Shown: one piece after another, positions 1-8,500 of the stretch | How positions within the stretch are numbered: the first letter of the stretch is position 1 | How the letters are laid out: the number at the start of each line of letters is the position of its first letter | DNA from: an uncultured Clostridia bacterium | Lineage (GTDB): Bacteria; Bacillota; Clostridia; Christensenellales; UBA1242 | Direction: 5' to 3' | DNA length: 26,189 nucleotides | NCBI GenBank assembly: GCA_944372595.1 | Contig: CALVZT010000004.1 | Coordinates: 1-26,189 of the forward strand | Position numbers and translations under genes: made by a program | The notes under the pieces: generated by a model | Databases searched by the model: none | Seen by the model: only the letters and a program-made list of their open reading frames with translations | Told to the model about the DNA's origin: nothing

Positions 1-183
1 AAAGACTTCTATACATCTTATTTGGGTACTGAAAGAGCAATGTTTATGGATGAAAAACTCCCAAAAGAACAAAGTGAAGAATTATTTAAGGCTAAAAGAG
101 TTGTATCTATTTTAGAAGGCAGAAATAATGTATTTTCTAAGAAAATAGACCATATTGCCATGGAAGGAATGGAAGCTTTGTAA
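1..183 (+). CDS. 3' end of an unrecognised protein gene (partial)
   Basis: An open frame runs from the window edge to TAA at 181-183 and encodes the last 60 residues of a protein, ending in GMEAL. The piece is mixed and mostly hydrophilic, without membrane segments or a motif I recognise; it contains a Lys/Glu-rich stretch around DEKLPKEQSEELFKAKR. A strong intrinsic terminator follows 26 bases later, so this is the last gene of its transcription unit and is not cotranscribed with uvrC by default. The coding assignment is supported by the clean stop, the terminator and codon use like the neighbours. I cannot name the family. Confidence 0.7.
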   Translation, partial: KDFYTSYLGTERAMFMDEKLPKEQSEELFKAKRVVSILEGRNNVFSKKIDHIAMEGMEAL

Positions 184-208
184 GTTTAAAAAAATTTATA
201 ATATTAAC

Positions 209-236
209 AAAAGTACAATAATATTGTACTTTTTTT
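209..236 (+). terminator. Intrinsic terminator of the upstream partial gene
   Basis: The arms AAAGTACAA and TTGTACTTT form a perfect stem around a short AT loop and run into a T tract ending at 236. The 3' arm also supplies the -35-like TTGTAC of the proposed uvrC promoter, so the two signals overlap. Confidence 0.8.
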
Positions 237-252
237 ATATTTTGAGTATAAT
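224..252 (+). promoter_or_regulatory. Sigma-A-type promoter of uvrC, apparently leaderless
   Basis: TTGTAC (224-229) and a perfect TATAAT (247-252) are separated by exactly 17 bases. The -10 box ends six bases before the uvrC ATG at 259, so a normal start point falls on or next to the A of the start codon. No Shine-Dalgarno sequence is visible before this ATG, which fits a leaderless message. Confidence 0.6.
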
Positions 253-258
253 AAAAAT

Positions 259-2001
259 ATGTTAAAAGACAAATGTAAGACATTACCAACAACTAGTGGT
301 GTATATATTATGAAAGATAGTGTGGGTAACATTATCTATATTGGTAAGGCAAAAAATCTTAAAAACAGGGTAAGTCAATATTTTAATAATACCCAAAAAC
401 ATAGTAAAGTTGCTAATATGGTAAGCCATATAAGTGATTTTGAGTATATTTTAACCCCCAGCGAACTTGATGCTTTTATGCTTGAATCAAATCTTGTCAA
501 AAAGTATATGCCATATTACAATATTTTGTTAAAAGATGACAAAGCATTTGCCTATATAAAAATTGATTTAAGTAAAGATTATCCTTATATTGAAGTTACA
601 AGAAAAGTTAAAAAGGATAAGGCAAAATATTTTGGGCCATACTTTAATGGTATTAATGCAAAAGACTTAGTTAAGTTAATCCAATATGTATATCCTATTA
701 GAAGTTGCAAAAATTTAAAAGTAAAAAGAGAATGTCTAAACTATCATTTGGGATTATGTAGTGCTCCATGTACTAACAAAATTACCAAGAATGAATATGA
801 TAAATTAATAAAAAATGTAATTGACTTTTTGAAAGGCAAAGTAAATGTTTCAAGTATTCTTGAATCTAAAATGCAAGGGTGTATAGCAAGTGAGAATTAT
901 GAACAAGCGATTGTTTATAGAGATTTGTTAAATATTGTGAGTAAGTTAAAAGAAAGGGCGATTGACCGTTTGCCAACTACTGCGAATCTTGATGTTTGGG
1001 GATATTATAATGGAGTTGTTAACTATTTGGTGCTCTTAGTAATTCGTGCTGGCAAAATGATTGGTTATAAAAAATTTTCACTTAACGAGCACGAAGTCGA
1101 TGGTAGTATGATTTTGCAATATTATGAGAATAACGTTGCAGAAGAAATTTTGCTTCCATATGAGATAGAAGACAGTGTCTTAATACAAAAAGCCTTAAAC
1201 AACAAATATATTGTAAACATTCCTCAAAAGGGACTAAAACGCAAGTTGGTTTTGCAGGCAAATTCAAATGCCAAAGAATTATCAGAAAAAGATAAATCTA
1301 TACAAAAACAAGATAATACAATGCAAGGGCTTGAACAATTAAAACAGCGTCTTAATCTTAGTTCGATTCCATATCGTATTGAAGGGTATGATATTTCGCA
1401 TATTTCTGGCACAGATAAGGTTGCGAGTATGGTTGTTGCTATCAATGGAGAAAAAGCACCTAAAATGTATCGAAAATTTAAAATTAAAACGGTTGAAGGT
1501 GTTGATGATTTTGCTTGCCTTTATGAAGCCATAAACAGACGCCTACAAAGACTAAATGATAAAGACGTAAGTTTCTCCGACAAACCAAATCTTATCTTAA
1601 TTGACGGCGGTAAAGGTCAATTATCCACATGTTATGAATTAATTAATAAATACGGTATTGATGTCATTAGTTTAGCTAAAAGAGAAGAAGAGGTATTTGT
1701 GCCAGGCAGTCCAATATCTGTTATATTTAAAAGAAGCGATAAGGCATTAAAAATTCTTCAAAATTTGCGTGATGAAGCACATAGATTTGCAATAACATTT
1801 CATAGATCGTTGCGAGGTAAACGTCAAACCAAAAGCCAGTTAGATAACATAAAAGGCATTGGAGAAAAAAAGAAAAAAGCGTTAATTGATAAGTTTAAAT
1901 CAGTAAATAATATTAAGCAGGCAACTATTGATGATTTGATGTTAGTTAAAGGTATTGATATTAATTTGGCAAAAAGTATATTAAATGAATTAAATAAATA
2001 A
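259..2001 (+). CDS. uvrC: Excinuclease ABC subunit C (UvrC)
   Basis: UvrC makes the dual incisions flanking a lesion during nucleotide excision repair, acting with the UvrAB complex. The 580-residue product has the full family layout and near-usual length. An N-terminal GIY-YIG nuclease domain (about 10-90, TTSGVYIMKD and IIYIGKAKNLKNRV) is followed by four cysteines near 150-172 (RSC, REC, LCSAPC) matching the UvrC iron-sulfur region. Then come a UVR helical pair near 205-235, an RNase H-like nuclease domain (YDISH, LIDGGKGQL, RDEAHRFA) and C-terminal helix-hairpin-helix repeats (IKGIGEKKKKALI). The start at 259 places the GIY-YIG domain at the expected distance, although there is no ribosome-binding site; see the promoter entry. 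A strong terminator follows. No catalytic residue appears missing. Confidence 0.97.
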   Translation: MLKDKCKTLPTTSGVYIMKDSVGNIIYIGKAKNLKNRVSQYFNNTQKHSKVANMVSHISDFEYILTPSELDAFMLESNLVKKYMPYYNILLKDDKAFAYIKIDLSKDYPYIEVTRKVKKDKAKYFGPYFNGINAKDLVKLIQYVYPIRSCKNLKVKRECLNYHLGLCSAPCTNKITKNEYDKLIKNVIDFLKGKVNVSSILESKMQGCIASENYEQAIVYRDLLNIVSKLKERAIDRLPTTANLDVWGYYNGVVNYLVLLVIRAGKMIGYKKFSLNEHEVDGSMILQYYENNVAEEILLPYEIEDSVLIQKALNNKYIVNIPQKGLKRKLVLQANSNAKELSEKDKSIQKQDNTMQGLEQLKQRLNLSSIPYRIEGYDISHISGTDKVASMVVAINGEKAPKMYRKFKIKTVEGVDDFACLYEAINRRLQRLNDKDVSFSDKPNLILIDGGKGQLSTCYELINKYGIDVISLAKREEEVFVPGSPISVIFKRSDKALKILQNLRDEAHRFAITFHRSLRGKRQTKSQLDNIKGIGEKKKKALIDKFKSVNNIKQATIDDLMLVKGIDINLAKSILNELNK

Positions 2002-2038
2002 TCTATCTAGCATATTAATATTTATAAAGTTTTAATTA

Positions 2039-2074
2039 CTCCTATTAGAGCATATATTCTAATAGGAGTTTTTT
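2039..2074 (+). terminator. uvrC terminator that also contains the next gene's ribosome-binding site
   Basis: A perfect 11-bp stem (CTCCTATTAGA 2039-2049, TCTAATAGGAG 2058-2068) with an 8-base loop is followed by six Ts (2069-2074). The T tract abuts the ATG at 2075. The TAGGAG at the end of the 3' arm is the only good Shine-Dalgarno sequence for the following gene, so one element can both terminate uvrC transcription and hide the downstream start. Confidence 0.85.
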
Positions 2075-2986
2075 ATGAAAAAAATTGTTTTTAGACTGAT
2101 GGTTTTAGTTATGGTTATCTTAGTTATTATTTTGGCTCCATTTTGCCTTGGTAGTGCTCCATTTGATATAAATTTTTCAAAAACCGAAAATACGCAAGTA
2201 ATTTCTATGTGGCACATAGAAACATTTGAGGGTGGAAGTGTAAGTCGACTTAGGTATTTAGAAAAACAATCTATTGCATTTGAAAAAAAATATCCAGGAA
2301 AGTTATTGTTAATTATTAATCTCACTTATGACGAAGCGAAAGAGAAAATTGTCAACGGAGAAATTCCTGATATGGTTTCTTTTGGAGTTGGGGCAGGAGA
2401 TTTATTTGTAGATAATGTTAAAGAAATTGATATTAAGAGCAATTTTAGAAGTGACTTAATACAATATGGCACAATTAATAATAAATTATGTGCTGTTCCA
2501 TATATGATAGGTGGATATTGCAAGATTACTTATGATAACTATGATAATTTATATGTAAGAAAGTCAAATAACGAAATAGTAAATCAAGACAACAAAATTG
2601 TTGTAGATGACACACAATATCAATTATATCAAAATTTTATTTCGCAAAAATATGATGGAATTTTGGGTACACAAAGAGATTTTTATAGAATAAACAATCG
2701 TATTAATCTTGGCAAAATGGATAATTGTAATTTTGAATATATATCCGGATATAATGATTTAATTCAATATATGGCAATTACAAGCAACGTCGCAAGTGAA
2801 ATACAAATTGCTGAGAATTTTATAGAATTTATTTTGAGTGAAGATGGACAAACGGCGATAAAAGATTATGGAATGTTCTCAGTAAATAGAAGTATTTATT
2901 CGAGTGGAGAATACAAAAATTTTGAAAATGAAATTTTTAAAGAAATAAATAGTGTTAATGCATTTGTAGGAAGGAATAATGTTTAA
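2075..2986 (+). CDS. Extracellular solute-binding-like protein, orphan
   Basis: This 303-residue protein has a hydrophobic N-terminal segment (about 4-27) typical of a signal peptide or membrane anchor. The remainder resembles ABC-transporter substrate-binding proteins: a mature start with an ISMWHIETFEGG stretch, then FEKKYPGKLLL, then IVNGEIPDMVSFG, and a C-terminal AENFIEFILSEDGQTAIKDYGMF block of the kind that closes family 1 binding proteins. A cysteine lies near the end of the signal (APFCLGSA), but it does not make a convincing lipobox. No permease or ATPase gene is nearby, so the ligand is unknown. It overlaps murB by 8 bases. The family call is by motif resemblance, and the role in or beside a wall and replication operon is unexplained. 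Confidence 0.75.
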   Translation: MKKIVFRLMVLVMVILVIILAPFCLGSAPFDINFSKTENTQVISMWHIETFEGGSVSRLRYLEKQSIAFEKKYPGKLLLIINLTYDEAKEKIVNGEIPDMVSFGVGAGDLFVDNVKEIDIKSNFRSDLIQYGTINNKLCAVPYMIGGYCKITYDNYDNLYVRKSNNEIVNQDNKIVVDDTQYQLYQNFISQKYDGILGTQRDFYRINNRINLGKMDNCNFEYISGYNDLIQYMAITSNVASEIQIAENFIEFILSEDGQTAIKDYGMFSVNRSIYSSGEYKNFENEIFKEINSVNAFVGRNNV

Positions 2987-3836
2987 TATTTATGAAGATA
3001 AATTATCTAATCATACCACTTTCAAAATTGGTGGCTTGGCAAAAATATTTCAGCCAAGAAACTTAGATGAATTAAAACAATTTCTTATTGATAATAAAAA
3101 AAATTATTTTGTTCTTGGCAATGGAAGTAATATTTTGGCAGGCAATTATATTAGGCCGATAATTATTAAGACCAATTTGTTGGATAAAATATACAAAAAG
3201 GGTAATATTGTATGTGTCGAGTCAGGTGTTAATTTGTTTAGACTAATTAAATTTTGTGCAGATAATGGCTTGTCAGGACTCGAAGCATTGTATGGAATAC
3301 CGTCTAGTGTTGGCGGTGCAATTTATATGAATGCAGGAAGTTTTGGCACAGAAATAGGTCAATTTGTAACAAGTGTTGACTACCTTGATAGCAATGGCAT
3401 TTTGCACAAAAAAATAAAACCAAAATTTTCCTATCGAAATAGTTTTTTTACAAACAAAAATTGTGTTATAACTATGGTAAGGTTAAAACTATTAAAGGAC
3501 ACTCCTGACAATATTTGCAAGAAGTGTGAATATTATTTTAATCTCAAAAAGGCAAAACAACCTTATAATTATCCTAGTGCTGGCAGTGTTTTTAAAAGGG
3601 TAGGAGATGTTGGTGCTCCAATTTTTATAGAAAAAGCTGGACTAAAAGGCTTAAAAATTGGGGGAGCAATGATTTCAGATAAGCATTGTGGATTTGTTAT
3701 TAATGTTAATAATGCAAAATTTAATGATGTAAAACAGATTATTTGTAAAATAAAAAAGACAGTATTGAAAAAATTTGGTATAATACTTACAAGAGAGATT
3801 GTGGTCATAGGAGATAAAAATGGCGATAACTGGTGA
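2979..3836 (+). CDS. murB: UDP-N-acetylenolpyruvoylglucosamine reductase (MurB)
   Basis: MurB is the cytoplasmic flavoprotein that reduces UDP-GlcNAc-enolpyruvate to UDP-MurNAc with NADPH, the second committed step of peptidoglycan precursor synthesis. The 285-residue length fits the shorter type II form of Gram-positive bacteria. FAD-binding signatures are visible as NHTTFKIGG, VLGNGSNIL and the glycine-rich GIPSSVGGAIYMNAGSFG. The catalytic serine lies in PSAGSVFKR, the conserved AGLKGLKIGGAMIS and HCGFVINV blocks follow, and the catalytic Glu is in LTREIVVIGD near the C terminus. The start is preceded by GGAAGG and overlaps the preceding gene by 8 bases; the end overlaps the PHP gene by 17 bases, implying translational coupling. 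Confidence 0.97.
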   Translation: MFNIYEDKLSNHTTFKIGGLAKIFQPRNLDELKQFLIDNKKNYFVLGNGSNILAGNYIRPIIIKTNLLDKIYKKGNIVCVESGVNLFRLIKFCADNGLSGLEALYGIPSSVGGAIYMNAGSFGTEIGQFVTSVDYLDSNGILHKKIKPKFSYRNSFFTNKNCVITMVRLKLLKDTPDNICKKCEYYFNLKKAKQPYNYPSAGSVFKRVGDVGAPIFIEKAGLKGLKIGGAMISDKHCGFVINVNNAKFNDVKQIICKIKKTVLKKFGIILTREIVVIGDKNGDNW

Positions 3837-4599
3837 TTACCATACACATACTATATATAGTAGAAGAAAATTTTTCCCATACTTTCATGCTAAGGGTACA
3901 ATAGAGGAAAATGTTGTTAGTGCTAAAAATAAAGGACTTAAAGAAGTGGCGATAACCGACCATGGTTTTAATCATAAATTTTTTTGCACTTATAGAGATA
4001 ACTTGGACAAACTAAAAAAAGAATGTGTTCGATTATCTCAAAAATATGATATGAATGTGCTCTTAGGTGTAGAGAGTAACATTATCTCAATGGATGGAGA
4101 TATTGATGTTAACAATGATGATTATAAAAAATTAGATATCATTCTTTGTGGATTTCATAAATGTGTGATTGCAAAGTCTAACAAAGATAAAAAATTACTT
4201 TTCGCTCGTAATAAATGGGCAAGATTGAGAAAAAGTGATAAATACAAAAAAGAAAACACAGCAGTATTTATAAAAGTTATACAAAAAAATAACATTGATA
4301 TAATTACGCATTTAAAACAAGACATTGCTGTTGATCCTATTGCTATTGCAAAAGAGGCGGTCAAAAAAGGCACTTTGATTGAACTTAACAATAAACATTA
4401 TCATTTTACGGATGAAGAATTAATTGGTATGGCCAAAACAGGAGTTAAGTTCATTATCAATTCGGATGCTCACAAACCAAGCAGAATAGGTGGATATGAG
4501 AATGTTATTGATATTATCAATAGGTTAAATATATCAAAAACTCAAATTGTTAATTGGGACAAATTGCCCGAATTTATTAATTACAAAAGGAAGAAATAA
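3820..4599 (+). CDS. PHP-domain phosphoesterase (YcdX/histidinol-phosphatase-like)
   Basis: This 259-residue protein is a stand-alone PHP (polymerase and histidinol phosphatase) fold metallohydrolase. Metal-binding motifs occur in the expected order: DYHTHTIYS at the N terminus, AITDHGF, LLGVESNI, CGFHKC, ITHLKQDI, and NSDAHKPSRIGGY near the C terminus. The set looks complete, so the enzyme should be active. The substrate is not determined; the family includes phosphatases of small phosphoesters. In many clostridia a gene of this type sits between murB and the rapZ-yvcK-whiA group, and here it sits directly between murB and whiA. Its start overlaps murB by 17 bases with AGGAG just upstream, and its TAA overlaps the whiA ATG by one base. 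Confidence 0.88.
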   Translation: MAITGDYHTHTIYSRRKFFPYFHAKGTIEENVVSAKNKGLKEVAITDHGFNHKFFCTYRDNLDKLKKECVRLSQKYDMNVLLGVESNIISMDGDIDVNNDDYKKLDIILCGFHKCVIAKSNKDKKLLFARNKWARLRKSDKYKKENTAVFIKVIQKNNIDIITHLKQDIAVDPIAIAKEAVKKGTLIELNNKHYHFTDEELIGMAKTGVKFIINSDAHKPSRIGGYENVIDIINRLNISKTQIVNWDKLPEFINYKRKK

Positions 4600-5582
4600 T
4601 GTCATTTGCATCAGATGCTAAACAAGAAGTTTTAGAAACAAAATGTGATAACGAGTGTTGTAAATTAGCACTCCTTTCGGCAATTATTCATTCAAGTGGC
4701 GAACTTGTTATTCATAATTCTGAGCCGTCAATACATATAAAAACAGATATACAAAAAATTTATGAGATAGTCAATGATACTTTATCAAGATTATATGGCG
4801 AATATGCCGAACTGACGTTAGACGATGATATTAATATTAATAAATCTGTAAGATATTTAATTTTAATACCTTCGACTATCAGCAAACAAGTGCTATTTGA
4901 CTGCGGACTTGCAAGAATAAATCAAGAAGGAGCTTTTGAATTAATCCATGGAATTGATGAACATATAGTTGAAAGTGATTGTTGTGCCAAGGCCTACATC
5001 AAAGGGGTATTTTTAACTAGCATGACAGCTAATATTGTTCTTGGTGGAGAAGAAAAGAATAAAAGAAAAATATTTAGTGGATATCATATAGAATTCGTTC
5101 TTAATAATGAAACATTTGCTGATGATTTTTCGAGTTTGTTATTTAGTCAAGGTATAAGTAGCAAAAAAAGCAAAAGGAAAAAATCATTTGTTTTATATAT
5201 CAAAGAAGCCGAGCAAGTGAGCGATTTGCTTGCTACTGTTGGAGCATTCAAAAGTGTATTAAATCTACAAAGCGAAATGGCAATACGTGATGTTAGAAAT
5301 AATATAAATAGGCAAAATAATTGCATTAATGCAAATATATCCAAAACGGTTAACGCTAGTATTAAGCAACTTAATGCTATTGAGAAGATAGAAAAAACCA
5401 TTGGGATAGAGGCACTACCACAACAGTTACAAGAACTATGTCTTGTACGTCTTGCTAATCCGGAAGAAACATTAAGTAATTTAACAAAATTAGTGTCCAC
5501 TCCAATAACCAAAAGTGGCATTAATCACAAATTTCAAAAGATATTAAAAATAGCAGACGATATACATTATGAGGAGGAATAA
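4599..5582 (+). CDS. whiA: DNA-binding regulator WhiA
   Basis: WhiA is a conserved Gram-positive DNA-binding protein linked to cell division and chromosome segregation in Bacillus and to sporulation in Streptomyces. The 327-residue product has the family start (MSFASDAKQEVLETKC) and the CCKLALLSAIIHSSGEL segment of the WhiA N-domain. A degenerate LAGLIDADG homing-endonuclease-like middle includes CCAKAYIKGVFLTSM, and a C-terminal helix-turn-helix follows (LVRLANPEETLSNLTKLV, TKSGINHKFQKI). It overlaps the PHP gene and dnaE by one base each (TAATG junctions), so translation is probably coupled. The usual upstream partners rapZ and yvcK are not here. Confidence 0.95.
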   Translation: MSFASDAKQEVLETKCDNECCKLALLSAIIHSSGELVIHNSEPSIHIKTDIQKIYEIVNDTLSRLYGEYAELTLDDDININKSVRYLILIPSTISKQVLFDCGLARINQEGAFELIHGIDEHIVESDCCAKAYIKGVFLTSMTANIVLGGEEKNKRKIFSGYHIEFVLNNETFADDFSSLLFSQGISSKKSKRKKSFVLYIKEAEQVSDLLATVGAFKSVLNLQSEMAIRDVRNNINRQNNCINANISKTVNASIKQLNAIEKIEKTIGIEALPQQLQELCLVRLANPEETLSNLTKLVSTPITKSGINHKFQKILKIADDIHYEEE

Positions 5583-8500
5583 TGGAAAACTTTGTACACC
5601 TACATTTACATACCGAATATAGTTTGCTTGATGGAATAGCAAGAATAAAAGCTGTTGTCAAACTTGCCAAAGAAAGAGGTGCTCCTGCAATTGCTATTAC
5701 TGACCATGGTAACATGTACGGTGTTTTGCAATTTTATGAGGAATGTTTAAGAAATGATATAAAACCAATTATTGGTTGTGAGTTTTATTGCTGTCAAGAT
5801 AGATTTAATAAAGTTGGCAAAGCAGAGCATGACCATTTAATTTTGCTTGCTAAAAATAATGATGGTTATAAAAATTTGATGAAATTAAATGGAATTGCGT
5901 TCAAAGAAGGATTCCATTACAAACCAAGAATTGATTATACTATATTAGAAGAATATTCTAATGGCTTGATATGTTTATCGGCATGTCTTGCTGGTAGAAT
6001 TCCAACGCTTATTATGGAGCGCCGTTTTGATGAAGCAGAGAAATTTGCTTTGAAGTTGAGAGATATTTTTAAAGATGATTTTTATCTTGAACTTCAAAAT
6101 CACGGCTTGCCAGAACAAGCAGATGTGAATAATTATCTTAACATTATAGCAAAAAAATATAACATCAAGACTGTTGCTACTAACGATGTTCATTATGTTA
6201 ATAAAGAAGATGCCGAGATGCAAGATGTTTTGATGTGTGTACAAATGGGTAAAACTTTTGATGATCCTCAAAGATTAAAATTTCCTACTGATGAATTTTA
6301 TTTAAAAACGGAAGAAGAAATGCGTAAGGCAATGGTAGGATATGAAGATTCTTTGCCTACTACGTTAGAAATTGCTAATAAATGTGATGTGGTTATTCGT
6401 TCCAAATCACATGGAGATATTATTGGAGTAGATCCTAAATATGTTTTACCAAATTCGGAAAATTTCATACCAAAGTATGTTCCAGAAGATGGTTCGTCAA
6501 CTTATGATTTTTTAAGAAAATTGTGTTTTGATGGACTTAAAAGATTATATAAAGAAATAACGCCACAAATTCTTGAAAGGGCGGAATATGAATTAAGTGT
6601 TATTAAAAGCCAAGGATTTGTTGAATATTTCTTGGTTGTATGGGACTATATCAACTACGCCAAGAAAAATAAAATTCCAGTTGGCCCAGGAAGGGGAAGT
6701 GGTGCTGGTAGTATTGTCGCTTATGCTATTGGTATTACTATGCTTGATCCATTAAAGTATAATTTGCTTTTTGAAAGATTTATCAATAAAGATCGTGTAT
6801 CAATGCCGGATTTTGACGTTGACTTTTGTTATGATAGAAGATTAGAAGTAGTTGAATACACGAGAAGAAAATATGGCGAAGACAATGTTGCGATGATTAT
6901 TACTTTTGGTAAAATGCAAGCAAAAAATGCCATTAAAGATGTAGCGAGAGTTTTGCGTTTTCCATATTCTGAAGTGGATAAACTTACAAAAGAGATACCA
7001 AATAAACTCCCTGATGGTATTAAAAAGCCACCAGTACTTAAATATTATTTCGGTACTACTGGCAAAGAAGAAAATGAAAAGTATATTATACCAGAACTAA
7101 AAAATGCTTATGATAATGACCCTATGGTACGAAAAATTGCTGATATGGCAATTAAACTTGAAGGAGCTCCAAGAAATACCTCTATTCACGCCGCAGGTGT
7201 GTTAATAGCGCCCGATAGAGTCGATGAATTTGTACCAGTTGCCAAAAATGGTAACGATGTTACAACTCAATATAATATGATAGAACTTGAACAACTTGGT
7301 CTGTTAAAAATGGACTTTTTGGCGTTAAAAACATTGACAGATATTGATAAGGCATTAAAATTAATATACAAAAACCATAATATCACGATTGACTTTTATA
7401 ATATGGAATATGATGACAAAAATGTTTATGATATGATTTCAAATGGTGAGACTGATGCTGTATTCCAATTAGAAAGTGGCGGGATGAAAAAGTTTATGAA
7501 AGAGTTGAAACCAACTTGTCTTGAAGATATAATTGCCGGTGTTTCATTATATCGTCCAGGGCCTATGGATTCAATTCCTCAATATATTAAAAATAAGCAA
7601 AATCCAGACAAAATTGTCTATGACCATGAAATATTGCGTCCAATACTTGACGTTACTTATGGCTGTCTTGTATATCAAGAACAAGTTATGAAGATAGTAC
7701 AAGATATGGGTGGATATAGTCTAGCTCAGGCAGATAATGTGCGCAAAATAATGAGCAAAAAGAAAAAAGATAAAATGGAATTAGAAAAAGAGAAGTTTAT
7801 TTATGGGTGGAAGGATCCCAAAGGCATTCATGATATATGTGGTGCCGTAAGTAAAGGTGTGCCTGCCGAAGTTGCATTAAAAGTCTTTTCTAACATGGAG
7901 AGTTTTGCTAGTTATGCATTTAATAAATCCCATGCCGCTGCATATTCTTTTTTGACTTATCAAACTGCTTATATAAAATGCTATTATCCGCTAGAATTTA
8001 TTGCTGCGGTATTAAATAATAGAATAACTTTTGCTGATGAAATTAAAAAATATGTTATGCTTGCACGTGAACAAAAACATGAAGTTTTACCGCCAGATAT
8101 CAATAAAAGTGAAACATATTTCAGCGTTGAGAATAACAAATTAAGATTTGGACTTGCCGCACTCAAAAATGTTGGTATTGGTGTTGTCGAATCTATTGTT
8201 CAAGAAAGAGAAAAAAATGGAGAATACAAAAGTTTATATGACTTTATTAAGCGTATGGACGGCGGAGCAATCAACAAAAGGTGCATAGAGAGTATGATAT
8301 TAAGTGGGGCATTTGATTGTTTTAATGTGTATCGTTCACAATTAATGAGCGTTTACGAGTCCATAATTGATAAAATAACCCGTGATAGAAAAAATCGTGC
8401 CACTGGTCAAATTACTTTATTTGATAATGCAAATGATACGGTTGATAGTTTTGACAAGGTGGAGTATCCAAATATAAATGAATATAGCAATAGAGCAAAG

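Noticed and set aside
5147..5521. 124-codon minus-strand open frame inside whiA.
   Set aside because: Lies wholly within the conserved C-terminal part of whiA, has no ribosome-binding site and resembles no family.
8185..8195. TGTCGAA core of a Spo0A box.
   Set aside because: Inside dnaE coding sequence and only a partial match; another lies further along dnaE, so the 7-mer alone is not informative.
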